Shown: positions 20,601 through 28,801, counted from the stretch's first letter. The stretch: DNA of 52,960 nucleotides from Kitasatospora xanthocidica (GCF_014656195.1 NZ_BNBY01000041.1:1-52960); one strand, 5' to 3'. Program-made: numbers and translations. The notes: generated by a model not told the origin, from the letters alone.

Positions 20601-22801
20601 TGACGTCGGGAGTGGCACGGGTGGCGAGGAAGACGGCGACGACGGACCCCGGCCCCGACGCGCCCGCCGGGGCCGTCCCGGGACTGGAGCGGCTGCCGGC
20701 CGGGCCCACGCTCTTCGTCGGACGGCGCGCCGAACTCGCCGCACTGCGGGCGGCCGCCGCCCGTCCGGCCAGCGGCCGCTGCCCGGTCCTGGTGCTGGCC
20801 GGGCGCCCCGGCTCCGGCCGGACCGCGCTGGCCGCGCGCTTCGCCCGTACCGTCGCCGCCGACTACCCGGACGGCGTGCTGTTCGCCCGGCTGTCCGCCC
20901 CCGACGGCGGCCGGGTGCCGCCCGCGCGGGCCGCCCGGCTGCTGCTGGAGCAGCTCGACCCGGAGGCGGCCGTGCCGCTGCCCGGCGCGGTCGAGGACGG
21001 GCGCGACGAGCCGGGCTGCGTGGCGCTGCGCGAGGCCCTGGCCGGACTGCGGGTCCTGCTCGTCCTGGACGACGTGCGGGACGCCGGGCAGGTGTGGCCG
21101 CTGCTCGCCGACGAACCCGGCTGCCTGGTGCTGGCCACCACCGCCGGGCCGCTCACCGGGATCGAGGACATCGACCCGGTGATCCTGGGCGGCCTGGACC
21201 GGACCGCCTCCGGCGAACTGCTGGCCGACCTGGTCGGCGGCACCCGGGTCTCCTGCGACCCGGTCGGCGCGGCCGACCTGGCCGAGGCCTGCGCCGCCCG
21301 GCCCGCCGCGCTGCGGCTGATGGCGGGGTGGCTGCGGGGGAGCGCCAAGACCGCGGTCACCGACGCGGCGCGCGAGCTCCAGCGGGTGGTGGGGGAGGAC
21401 CCGGCCGCCGGCGCCGGGTCCGTCCCGGACGCCACGGGTGGTGCGGGTGGTACGGGCGGTGTGACGAACGGGGCGGAGCCGGGCTCGGCGAAGGGGTCCG
21501 CGAAGGGCTCGGCGAAGGCTTCCGAGAAGGGCTCGGCGAGGACGGGCGCGGCCGGGACGGCGGGGGCGGGGCAGGCGGCTCCGTCGGGGAAACCGGCGGG
21601 CCGGTCGTCGGGGAACGAGCCCGGGAAGGCGTCCAAGAAGAAGGGGGAGGGCGCGGCCGCTCCCGAGGTCGCGTCGGCGGGCGATCCGGCGGCCTGGGTG
21701 AAGCCGGGCCCGGAGCCGGCCGAGCCGGTGCCCGTCCCCGACAACGACCCGCTGCTCGGGGCGTTCACCCTCCTGTACCGGGGGCTGCCGGCCGCCCAGG
21801 CGCGGATGCTGCGCACCCTCACCCTGGCCCCCGCGCAGACCGCCGATCCGCGCACCGCCTCCGCCCTGGTCGGCTGCCCGGTGCCGGACGCGGCGGCGAC
21901 GCTGGCGGCCCTCGCCGAGCGGGAGCTGCTCGGCGAGGAGGCGCCGGCCGCCGACGGCACCCCGCGCTACCGGGTGCCCGGGCGGCTCTACCCCCGGCTG
22001 GTCCGGCTGCGCGAGCAGGAGGACCGGCCCGCCGAGACCGAACTGGCCCGGGCCCGGCTGCTGGAGCGGCTGGTCCGGCTCACCGAGTCCGCCCGCGCCC
22101 TGCTCGACCCCGAGGGCGGTCCGGCCCCCGAGGCGCTGCCGGCCGCGTTGCGGCTGCGCTCGGCCGAACACGCCCGCGCGTGGCTGCTCGGCGAGCGGGA
22201 GCTGCTGCTGGGCGCGGTGGCCGACGCGATCGGCCAGGGCGACCTGGACGGTTCGGCCGGGCGGCTGGTCACCGCGCTGCTGCGGGCGCTGCCGCTGACC
22301 GGTGCCGCCGCCCCCGCGGACCTCTACCGGCTGCACGAGCTGGTGCTCACCGTCGCCGAGCGCAACCGCCGGCCGCGCCGGGCTTCGGCCGCCCTGCTCA
22401 ACCTGGGCGACCTGCAGGTCTCGGCCGGCCGCTGGGAGCAGGCCGCCGCGCACTACCGGGCCGCCCTGGAGCATGCCCGGACGGCGGACGACGAGCCGCT
22501 CTGCGCGCGCGCCCTGGAGGGCGCGGCCGGCTGCCACCGGGCGCTCGGCGACGCGGTGCGCGCCGCCGATTGGTACGGGCGGGCGCTCGGGCTGCGGCAG
22601 TCCCTCGGGGACCACGCGGCCGAGGCCCGGCTGCTGGCCCGGGTGGCCGAGGCGCACACCGCCCAGCGCCGCTTCGACGAGGCGGACCGCGAGTACCGGG
22701 CGGCCCTCGCGGTGCTGCGCAGGATCGGCGACGAGCGCGGCCGGGAGACCGTCGGCGCGGCCCTCGCGGACCTGCGGGAACGCGTCGACGCCGGGTGGTG
22801 A
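20600..22801 (+). CDS. NB-ARC-like ATPase with C-terminal TPR repeats (AfsR-like without SARP domain)
   Basis: A 733-residue protein. Residues about 68-75 read GRPGSGRT, a P-loop in which the usual Lys is Arg. The Walker B-like segment is LRVLLVLDDV, followed by LVLATTAGPL and a helical arm. Residues about 270-373 are a disordered insertion rich in Gly, Ser, Ala and Lys (GSAKGSAKGSAKASEKGSAR). Residues about 590-733 form three TPR-like repeats. The architecture resembles the ATPase and sensor part of AfsR/SARP regulators, but no DNA-binding domain is present, so it may act as a signalling switch or scaffold. The start is uncertain because tandem repeats precede ATG 20600 and no Shine-Dalgarno is visible; GTG codons at 20611 and 20620 are alternatives. 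Confidence 0.75.
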   Translation: MTSGVARVARKTATTDPGPDAPAGAVPGLERLPAGPTLFVGRRAELAALRAAAARPASGRCPVLVLAGRPGSGRTALAARFARTVAADYPDGVLFARLSAPDGGRVPPARAARLLLEQLDPEAAVPLPGAVEDGRDEPGCVALREALAGLRVLLVLDDVRDAGQVWPLLADEPGCLVLATTAGPLTGIEDIDPVILGGLDRTASGELLADLVGGTRVSCDPVGAADLAEACAARPAALRLMAGWLRGSAKTAVTDAARELQRVVGEDPAAGAGSVPDATGGAGGTGGVTNGAEPGSAKGSAKGSAKASEKGSARTGAAGTAGAGQAAPSGKPAGRSSGNEPGKASKKKGEGAAAPEVASAGDPAAWVKPGPEPAEPVPVPDNDPLLGAFTLLYRGLPAAQARMLRTLTLAPAQTADPRTASALVGCPVPDAAATLAALAERELLGEEAPAADGTPRYRVPGRLYPRLVRLREQEDRPAETELARARLLERLVRLTESARALLDPEGGPAPEALPAALRLRSAEHARAWLLGERELLLGAVADAIGQGDLDGSAGRLVTALLRALPLTGAAAPADLYRLHELVLTVAERNRRPRRASAALLNLGDLQVSAGRWEQAAAHYRAALEHARTADDEPLCARALEGAAGCHRALGDAVRAADWYGRALGLRQSLGDHAAEARLLARVAEAHTAQRRFDEADREYRAALAVLRRIGDERGRETVGAALADLRERVDAGW

Positions 22802-22857
22802 CGGGCGTTTCGGAGGTATTGTCGAAGATGCCCGGTTACGACGTCTTTGGTGGGTAA
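22798..22857 (+). CDS. Possible 19-residue coupled peptide
   Basis: A GTG start overlaps the stop codon of the NB-ARC gene in the arrangement GTGA, the typical layout for translational coupling. The frame encodes MTGVSEVLSKMPGYDVFGG and ends in TAA. GGAGG lies inside the frame at 22812-22816, so a shorter product from ATG 22828 is also possible. Codons such as GTA, TTG, TTT and GGT are unlike the G/C-ending codons of neighbours. I know of no family; it could be a chance frame. Confidence 0.35.
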   Translation: MTGVSEVLSKMPGYDVFGG

Positions 22858-22917
22858 GTCGCGAGGGAAGCCTACGAACCTGCCAATGTGTGCGGGAAAT
22901 TTATTCACTTTGGAAGG

Positions 22918-22946
22918 CTGACACGCCGACTGGGCTTCATTACACT
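22918..22946 (+). promoter_or_regulatory. Candidate vegetative promoter for ald
   Basis: CTGACA (22918-22923), a 17-base spacer and TACACT (22941-22946) fit the HrdB-type promoter pattern. Transcription would start near 22953, about 110 bases before the ald start. The surrounding 22885-22945 stretch is distinctly AT-richer than the rest. Confidence 0.45.
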
Positions 22947-23060
22947 CGGACGTAGTCGCGCAGCGATCCCGCCCCGGGCTGCCCGGAGGCTTCCCCACGT
23001 GCGCGTCGCCCACCGGTCTTCTCCGGTCGGGACCCCCATGGCAAGAGGACGTGTTCAGTC

Positions 23061-24176
23061 GTGAAGGTCGGCATCCCCCGCGAGGTCAAGAACCACGAGT
23101 ACCGCGTGGCCATCACGCCCGCCGGCGTGCATGAGCTGGTCCGCAACGGACACGAGGTCTACATCGAGGACAACGCCGGTCTCGGCTCCTCGATCCCGAA
23201 CGAGGAGTACGTGGCCGCCGGCGCCACCATCCTCCCCACCGCCGACGAGGTGTGGGCCACCGCCGACCTGCTGCTGAAGGTCAAGGAGCCCATCGCCTCC
23301 GAGTACCACCGGCTGCGCAAGGGCCAGACCGTCTTCACGTACCTGCACCTGGCGGCCGACCGGGCCGGCACCGACGCGCTGATCGCCTCGGGCACCACCG
23401 CCATCGCCTACGAGACCGTCCAGCTGGGCAACGGCGCGCTGCCGCTGCTCGCCCCGATGTCCGAGGTCGCGGGCCGCCTGGCCCCGCAGGTCGGCTCGTA
23501 CCACCTGATGCGTCCGGCCGGCGGCCGCGGCGTGCTGCCCGGCGGCGTGCCCGGCACCCACCCGGCCAAGGCCGTCGTCATCGGCGGTGGCGTCTCCGGC
23601 TGGCACGCGGCCACCATCGCCATCGGCATGGGCTACGACGTGACCCTGCTCGACCGCGACATCAACAAGCTGCGCGAGGCCGACCGCATCTTCGGCACGA
23701 AGATCAAGGCCATCATGTCCAACTCCTTCGAGCTGGAGAAGGCCGTCCTCGAGGCCGACCTGGTCATCGGCGCCGTGCTGATCCCGGGCGCCAAGGCCCC
23801 GAAGCTCGTCACCAACGAGCTGGTCTCCCGCATGAAGCCGGGCTCCGTGCTCGTCGACATCGCCATCGACCAGGGCGGCTGCTTCGAGGACTCGCGCCCG
23901 ACCACGCACGACGACCCGACCTTCCAGGTCCACGACTCGGTCTTCTACTGCGTGGCCAACATGCCGGGCGCCGTCCCGAACACCTCCACCTACGCGCTGA
24001 CCAACGCCACGCTGCCGTACGTCATCGAGCTGGCGAACCGTGGTTGGAAGGAGGCGCTGCGCCGCGACGCCGCGCTCGCCAAGGGCCTGAACGTGCACGA
24101 GGGCCAGATCACCTTCCCGGCCGTCGCCGAGGCCTTCGGCCTGGAGTCGGTCTCCCTGGAGAGCGTGCTCGCCTGA
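23061..24176 (+). CDS. ald: Alanine dehydrogenase
   Basis: A 371-residue NAD-dependent enzyme interconverting L-alanine with pyruvate and ammonia. It begins MKVGIPREVKNHEYRVAITP, has the substrate-binding LLKVKEP Lys and TYLHLAAD His, and a Rossmann motif VVIGGGVSGWHAATIAIGMG (near residue 175). The C-terminal TYALTNATLPYVIELANRG is typical. GTG 23061 has AGAGGA upstream. It is transcribed alone, with its own promoter candidate and terminator. Confidence 0.96.
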   Translation: MKVGIPREVKNHEYRVAITPAGVHELVRNGHEVYIEDNAGLGSSIPNEEYVAAGATILPTADEVWATADLLLKVKEPIASEYHRLRKGQTVFTYLHLAADRAGTDALIASGTTAIAYETVQLGNGALPLLAPMSEVAGRLAPQVGSYHLMRPAGGRGVLPGGVPGTHPAKAVVIGGGVSGWHAATIAIGMGYDVTLLDRDINKLREADRIFGTKIKAIMSNSFELEKAVLEADLVIGAVLIPGAKAPKLVTNELVSRMKPGSVLVDIAIDQGGCFEDSRPTTHDDPTFQVHDSVFYCVANMPGAVPNTSTYALTNATLPYVIELANRGWKEALRRDAALAKGLNVHEGQITFPAVAEAFGLESVSLESVLA

Positions 24177-24218
24177 ACCCCCTGACCGCCCGGCGGTCTT
24201 CCGCCACGGCGCTCGTTC

Positions 24219-24249
24219 GCCCCCGACCCGATTGCTTCGGGCCGGGGGC
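24219..24249 (+). terminator. ald terminator
   Basis: A 13-bp stem with one mismatch (24219-24231 against 24237-24249) and a 5-base loop lies 43 bp after the ald stop. Confidence 0.65.
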
Positions 24250-24414
24250 TTCGCCGTGCCCGTGAACGGCGGGCGGACCGGGTTGGTCGCTCTGTCGTCA
24301 ATTCCGGTCGGTCACGTCACCCGCCCGCGGAAACGATGGGGTCAGCGACCCACTCAACCCTTGACAGCAGCCCGCCTGATAGTCGACACATCCTGCCGAC
24401 TACCGTGGATTGTG

Positions 24415-24444
24415 TTGCTGCGAACGCCTTGAACGGCCTAGAGT
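24415..24444 (+). promoter_or_regulatory. Candidate promoter for parA
   Basis: TTGCTG (24415-24420), an 18-base spacer and TAGAGT (24439-24444) give a plausible vegetative promoter about 75 bases before the parA start. A perfect TTGACA at 24361-24366 has no matching -10 box at normal spacing. The rest of the 342-bp ald-parA gap holds no gene. Confidence 0.35.
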
Positions 24445-24518
24445 CGCAAACCGTCGGCATGCTGCCACGCTGACGAATCGACATAGAGTCCTGGATGCCC
24501 AAGGAGGTAAGACGACTT

Positions 24519-25685
24519 GTGAATGAGTCGACAATTGCTCCCGGGGGTGGTCAGCCAGGACTGGCGGAGCACATCGCCGGCCAGCCGAGTGTGGAGCCCG
24601 GGGCCCGGCAGCCCTCCGTGGGTTCGGCCGAGGTCGGCTCGGTCGCGCTCCGCACCTTCGAAGCACGCCAGAACACAGCACAGGTGACCACGGTGACCGA
24701 TCACGACGCCGACTTGGCGGCCTACGGCCTGGCCTACGGCGAGTTCGCCTACGGCGCCTACGACGACCCGGACGCCGAGTACGAGCCGGACCCGGAGTAC
24801 GCCGCCACGCTGGCCCCCGACGCCGCGCGCCAGCGCCGCGAGCGGGTCGGCCCGACCGGCCGTCCGCTGCCGTACTTCCCGATCCCCGCGCCGGTCGCCG
24901 AGCACGGCCCCGCCCAGATCATCGCCATGTGCAACCAGAAGGGCGGCGTCGGCAAGACCACGTCGACCATCAACCTGGGCGCGGCGCTGGCCGAGTACGG
25001 CCGCCGGGTGCTGCTCGTCGACTTCGACCCGCAGGGCGCGCTCTCGGTCGGCCTCGGCGTCAACCCGATGGAGCTCGACGTCACCGTCTACAACCTGCTC
25101 ATGGAGCGGGGGCTGACGGCCGATGAGGTGCTCCTCAAGACGGCCGTCCCCGGGATGGACCTGCTGCCGTCCAACATCGACCTCTCCGCCGCCGAGGTGC
25201 AGCTGGTCAGCGAGGTGGCCCGGGAGTCCGCGCTGGCGCGCGCCCTGAAGCCGCTGCTGCCCGACTACGACTACGTCATCATCGACTGCCAGCCCTCGCT
25301 GGGCCTGCTGACGGTCAATGCGCTGACGGCCGCTCACAGCGTGATCGTGCCGCTGGAGTGCGAGTTCTTCGCGCTGCGCGGTGTCGCTCTGCTGACCGAG
25401 ACCATCGAGAAGGTGTGCGAGCGGCTCAACCCCGAGCTGCGCCTGGACGGCATCCTCGCGACCATGTACGACTCGCGCACCGTGCACAGCCGCGAGGTGC
25501 TCGCACGGGTCGTCGAGGCGTTCGGCGAGCACGTCTTCCACACCGTCATCGGCCGTACCGTGCGCTTCCCGGAGACCACCGTCGCCGGCGAGCCCATCAC
25601 CACGTACGCGACCAACTCGGTCGGCGCCGCCGCCTACCGCCAGCTCGCCAGGGAGGTGCTCGACCGGTGCCGCCCCGCCGAGTGA
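24519..25685 (+). CDS. parA: ParA/Soj-family chromosome-partitioning-type ATPase
   Basis: A 388-residue deviant-Walker ATPase. Residues 1-130 are a low-complexity extension rich in Gly, Asp and Tyr (AAYGLAYGEFAYGAYDDPDAEY). The ATPase follows: KGGVGKTT (residues 141-148), LLVDFDPQGALSVGLG, DYDYVIIDCQPSLGLLTVNAL and a C-terminal switch region. It is not the ParA of a parAB operon near oriC: no ParB gene follows. Instead its stop overlaps the start of a gene with an RHH-like C-terminus, and scpA/scpB lie downstream. GTG 24519 has AAGGAGG eleven bases upstream. Soj proteins of this context are conserved beside ScpAB in actinobacteria. Confidence 0.92.
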   Translation: MNESTIAPGGGQPGLAEHIAGQPSVEPGARQPSVGSAEVGSVALRTFEARQNTAQVTTVTDHDADLAAYGLAYGEFAYGAYDDPDAEYEPDPEYAATLAPDAARQRRERVGPTGRPLPYFPIPAPVAEHGPAQIIAMCNQKGGVGKTTSTINLGAALAEYGRRVLLVDFDPQGALSVGLGVNPMELDVTVYNLLMERGLTADEVLLKTAVPGMDLLPSNIDLSAAEVQLVSEVARESALARALKPLLPDYDYVIIDCQPSLGLLTVNALTAAHSVIVPLECEFFALRGVALLTETIEKVCERLNPELRLDGILATMYDSRTVHSREVLARVVEAFGEHVFHTVIGRTVRFPETTVAGEPITTYATNSVGAAAYRQLAREVLDRCRPAE

Positions 25686-26272
25686 GTCTCCCGGGTGCCG
25701 ACGAGCTGTTCCGGACCACGGGAGGGATGGCGCTGTCGCCCTCCCTCGCGTCGCGTCCGGCCGCCGAGGCATCCAGACCGGAGACCTCGCGGGCCGTCAA
25801 CGGCTCGGACGGCGCCGAGGGTGCCGAGTCCGCCCAGAGCGCCCAGGACGACCGGCAGCTGACGTCGGAGCAGCAGGGGACCGCCGCCGTGCCGGCGCCC
25901 GCGCAGCCGCCCGTCCAGCGGCCGGGCGGGGCCCAGACCGTGCCCGCCGGCCGGGGCGCCGCCACCGCGCCGGCGGCCCGGACGCACGCCGGCGCCGCCG
26001 AGGAGCAGGCCGGTGCCGCCGGGCGCGCCCGGCCGCGCGGCCGCGCGCCGCGCCGGCCCAGCGGGCGCGAGCGGCACGACGAGAAGATCACCGTGTACGT
26101 GTCCGCCGAGGAGCTCATGGACCTGGAGCACACCCGGCTGGTGCTGCGCGGCGAGCACGGCCTGGCCGTGGACCGCGGCCGGATCGTCCGGGAGGCCATC
26201 GCGGTCGTCCTGGCGGACCTGGAGCAGCGGGGCGAGGCCTCCATCCTGGTCCGGCGCCTGCGCGGACGGTAG
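25682..26272 (+). CDS. Disordered protein with C-terminal ribbon-helix-helix-like domain, partner of ParA
   Basis: A 196-residue protein. The first 130 residues are Ala/Gly/Pro/Gln-rich and probably disordered, ending in a basic run (GRARPRGRAPRRPSGRERHD). Residues about 134-196 read DEKITVYVSAEELMDLEH and so on to DRGRIVREAIAVVLADLEQRG, which fits a ribbon-helix-helix fold: a short beta strand, helix, turn, then a helix with the REA-type signature. The GTG start overlaps the parA stop (GTGA), indicating coupling. The RHH call comes from pattern only. ParA plus an RHH partner is the layout of ParF-ParG plasmid partition systems. It could instead be an adaptor for ScpAB. Confidence 0.7.
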   Translation: MSLPGADELFRTTGGMALSPSLASRPAAEASRPETSRAVNGSDGAEGAESAQSAQDDRQLTSEQQGTAAVPAPAQPPVQRPGGAQTVPAGRGAATAPAARTHAGAAEEQAGAAGRARPRGRAPRRPSGRERHDEKITVYVSAEELMDLEHTRLVLRGEHGLAVDRGRIVREAIAVVLADLEQRGEASILVRRLRGR

Positions 26273-26496
26273 GACGGTCGGCGGCTGGACCGCCGGGTGG
26301 TTCGCCGGGTGGGTGGACTGCCGGGGCTGCCGGGCGGGGTGAGGCTGCCGGGCGGGGTGAGGCGGCCGGGTGTGGCCAGGCGGTCGGAAGACGGCCGGGG
26401 GAGCCCGGCAGGGGCGTCGTGAGGCCTTCGGGCCCGGCGTCCGGGGGAGCCGGCGGGTGGCCGGTGGACCGGCCGGTGGGCGCTCGGGTGCAGACG
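26273..26496. other. GC-rich spacer before the palindrome array
   Basis: No gene is visible. The strand is strongly G-rich with short repeats such as CTGCCGGGCGGGGTGAGG, which occurs nearly twice at 26327-26365. Confidence 0.4.
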
Positions 26497-26724
26497 GACA
26501 TGAGGCGGGCTCATGGGTTCGCTCATGAGGTGAGCTCATGGGCGGCTCATGAGGCGAGCTCATGAGGTGGACTCATGAGGGCCCCGCCGCGGGTCGAGGG
26601 GTATGAGCCGCGCTCATGGGGGCGTCGCCCCGGGGCGCGGGCCGTGGGGTCCGGTACCGAGGGTCATGAGGTGAACTCATGGGGTGGCCGCCCCGGGTCG
26701 AGGGGTATGAGCCGCGCTCATGAG
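26497..26724. repeat. Array 1 of CTCATGAG-type palindromes
   Basis: Thirteen copies of CTCATGAG or a close variant (CTCATGGG, xTATGAG, xTCATGAG) begin at 26497, 26510, 26522, 26535, 26546, 26559, 26572, 26600, 26613, 26663, 26676, 26704 and 26717. Within each run the spacing is 11-13 bp. The core word is its own reverse complement. A 28-base segment around a pair of units is duplicated exactly (26591-26618 and 26695-26722). The array lies in the 690-bp gap between the RHH-like gene and scpA and has no coding frame. Confidence 0.85.
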
Positions 26725-26961
26725 GGGGCATCTCGGGCGAGGCGCGTTGTCGGCCGTTGTGGGGCCGATCGTCGATCCGGGTGGGTCCCGGGCCCTCGGG
26801 CGGGAGGTCGGGCCGTGACGGGCGCTGGAGGGCCGTTCCCGGGGTGGTGGGGCCGTACCCGGGGGTCCGACGGGCGGCGAGGCCGCCGCGCAGCCCAGCA
26901 GGCGGCGTGTCGGGGGGCCCGGGACGGGGCGGGCGGCGGGGACGGGTGAAGATGGACCGTC
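26725..26961. other. Spacer between array 1 and scpA
   Basis: No gene is visible. The scpA promoter should lie here; the only less GC-rich patch is near 26745-26775 (CGCGTTGTCGGCCGTTGTGG), and no convincing promoter pair is seen. Confidence 0.4.
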
Positions 26962-27843
26962 ATGCCGAGCACCGCCGAACCAGCAGAAACCGCCGCGAAC
27001 GCGACCGAGAACGGGTCGCGGGGCGGCTTCCGGGTGCGGCTGGACAACTTCGAGGGCCCCTTCGACCTGCTGCTCAGCCTGATCGCCAAGCACAAGATGG
27101 ACGTCACCGAGGTGGCGCTGGCCACCGTCACGGACGAGTTCATGGCGCACATCCGGGCGATGGGCCCGGACTGGGACCTGGACGCGGCGACGGAGTTCCT
27201 GGTGGTGGCCGCCACCCTGCTCGACCTCAAGGCCGCCCGGCTGCTGCCCGCGGCGGAGGTGGAGGACGAGGAGGACCTGGCCCTGCTGGAGGCCCGTGAC
27301 CTGCTGTTCGCACGGTTGCTGCAGTACCGGGCGTACAAGCGGGCCGCGGCGCTGTTCGGCGAACGCTGGGCCGCCGAGCTGCTGCGGCGCCCCCGGACCG
27401 TCGGGCTGGAGCCCCGGCACGCGGAGCTGCTGCCGGAGGTGGTGATCACCGTCGGTCCGCAGCGGCTGGCCGAGCTGGCGGCCAAGGCGATGGAGCCCAA
27501 GCCGAAGCCGGTGGTGTACGTGGACCACATCCACTCCCCGCCGGTCAGCGTGCGGGAGCAGGCCGGGCTGGTGGTCGGGCTGCTCAGCGAGCTGGGCGAG
27601 GCCTCGTTCCAGCGGCTGGTGGCGGACGCCCCGGACACCCTGGTGGTGGTCGCCCGCTTCCTGGCGCTGCTGGAGCTGTACCGGGAGCGGGTGCTCGACT
27701 TCGAACAGCCGGAGGCGCTCGGTGAGCTGCGGGTGCGCTGGGTGGCGGAGGAGGGCCGGGGTGCGGTCGAGGTGACGGACGAGTTCGACCGGCCGGCGGG
27801 AGAGGCCCCGGGCGAGGCGGAGGAGCGGGAGGAGCGGCGATGA
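26962..27843 (+). CDS. scpA: Segregation and condensation protein ScpA
   Basis: A 293-residue kleisin of the SMC-ScpAB condensin. Diagnostic stretches are FRVRLDNFEGPFDLLLSLIAKHKMDVTEVALATVTDEF at residues about 22-60, EFLVVAATLLDLKAARLLP, and the C-terminal winged-helix part ARFLALLELYRERVLDFEQ, which binds the SMC head. The family length is normal. It overlaps scpB by four bases (ATGA), so the two are coupled. The ATG at 26962 has only a weak GAAG upstream. Confidence 0.94.
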   Translation: MPSTAEPAETAANATENGSRGGFRVRLDNFEGPFDLLLSLIAKHKMDVTEVALATVTDEFMAHIRAMGPDWDLDAATEFLVVAATLLDLKAARLLPAAEVEDEEDLALLEARDLLFARLLQYRAYKRAAALFGERWAAELLRRPRTVGLEPRHAELLPEVVITVGPQRLAELAAKAMEPKPKPVVYVDHIHSPPVSVREQAGLVVGLLSELGEASFQRLVADAPDTLVVVARFLALLELYRERVLDFEQPEALGELRVRWVAEEGRGAVEVTDEFDRPAGEAPGEAEEREERR

Positions 27844-28739
27844 GCGGCGGGAACGAGGGCGGCCGGCCGGTCCGGCGCCCGCTGGGGCTGCCAGGGCGGC
27901 CGCGGGCCGAGGAGTGGCTGGAGCCGGCCTTCGAGCTGCTGCCGGACCCGGTGGAGCCCGTGGTGCCCGTGGACCCGGTGGTGCTCGTGGAGCCGGTAGG
28001 GCCCGTGGACCCGGCGGAGCCCGTACGGCCGGTCGAGCCGGTGCGGGCGGAGGCCCGGGTGGTGCACCAGAAGTCGGCCCCGCCGACTTCCGGCGCCCAC
28101 GCTCCGGCGGACGCCGTGCTCCGGGCCGAGCTGGAGGCGGTCCTGATGGTCGTCGACGAACCGGTGCCGGAGGAGCGGCTGGCCGGGGTGCTGGAGCGGC
28201 CCCGGGCCGAGGTGGCCGCCGCGCTCGGCGAGCTGTCCGCCGAGTACACCGCCCAGGGGCGCGGTTTCGACCTGCGGCTGGTGGCCGGCGGCTGGCGGTT
28301 CTACAGCCGGGAGACCTGTTCCGCGGCCGTCGACCGGTTCCTCCTGGACGGCCAGCAGACCCGGCTCACCCAGGCCGCACTGGAGACCCTGGCGGTGGTC
28401 GCCTACCGGCAGCCGGTGTCCAGATCCCGGGTTTCCGCCGTCCGCGGTGTGAACTGTGACGGCGTGATGCGTACCCTGGTACAGCGAGGACTGGTGGAAG
28501 AGGCCGGATCCGAGCCCGAAACAGGTGCGATCCTGTATCGGACGACGAACTACTTCCTGGAACGGATGGGGCTCCGCGGCCTGGACGAGCTGCCGGAGCT
28601 CGCTCCCTTCCTGCCCGAGGTCGACGACGTGGAAGCGGAGTCCCTGGAGGGCACGATGATCGCGGAGGCGGTCGCCGCCGCTGCCGCGCAGGCCGCGGAC
28701 GGCAGTGGCGAGGCCGGTCGGGCCGGGCCCGATCGGTAG
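27840..28739 (+). CDS. scpB: Segregation and condensation protein ScpB
   Basis: A 299-residue protein. Residues about 35-70 are a Pro/Val repeat (PVEPVVPVDPVVLVEPVGPV). The tandem winged-helix core spans about 95-260: LRAELEAVLMVVDEPVPEERL, TQAALETLAVVAYRQPVSRSRV, VNCDGVMRTLVQRGLVEEAG and ILYRTTNYFLERMGLRGLDELPEL, all characteristic of ScpB. ScpB binds ScpA as a dimer within the SMC complex. It starts inside the end of scpA. The long proline/valine segment is unusual for the family core. Confidence 0.94.
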   Translation: MSGGNEGGRPVRRPLGLPGRPRAEEWLEPAFELLPDPVEPVVPVDPVVLVEPVGPVDPAEPVRPVEPVRAEARVVHQKSAPPTSGAHAPADAVLRAELEAVLMVVDEPVPEERLAGVLERPRAEVAAALGELSAEYTAQGRGFDLRLVAGGWRFYSRETCSAAVDRFLLDGQQTRLTQAALETLAVVAYRQPVSRSRVSAVRGVNCDGVMRTLVQRGLVEEAGSEPETGAILYRTTNYFLERMGLRGLDELPELAPFLPEVDDVEAESLEGTMIAEAVAAAAAQAADGSGEAGRAGPDR

Positions 28740-28801
28740 GGGGCGGTGAGGTCGGCCGAAACGACCGCACATCCCAGACGGAACGACGTACGGACACTTT
28801 G

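Noticed and set aside
24519..26272. ParAB operon with parS sites
   Set aside because: The gene after parA has no ParB domain, and no GTTTCACGTGAAAC-type site is seen in the window.
26497..26724. CRISPR array
   Set aside because: Repeat cores are only 8 bp with 4-5 bp between them; no spacer-length sequences and no cas genes nearby.
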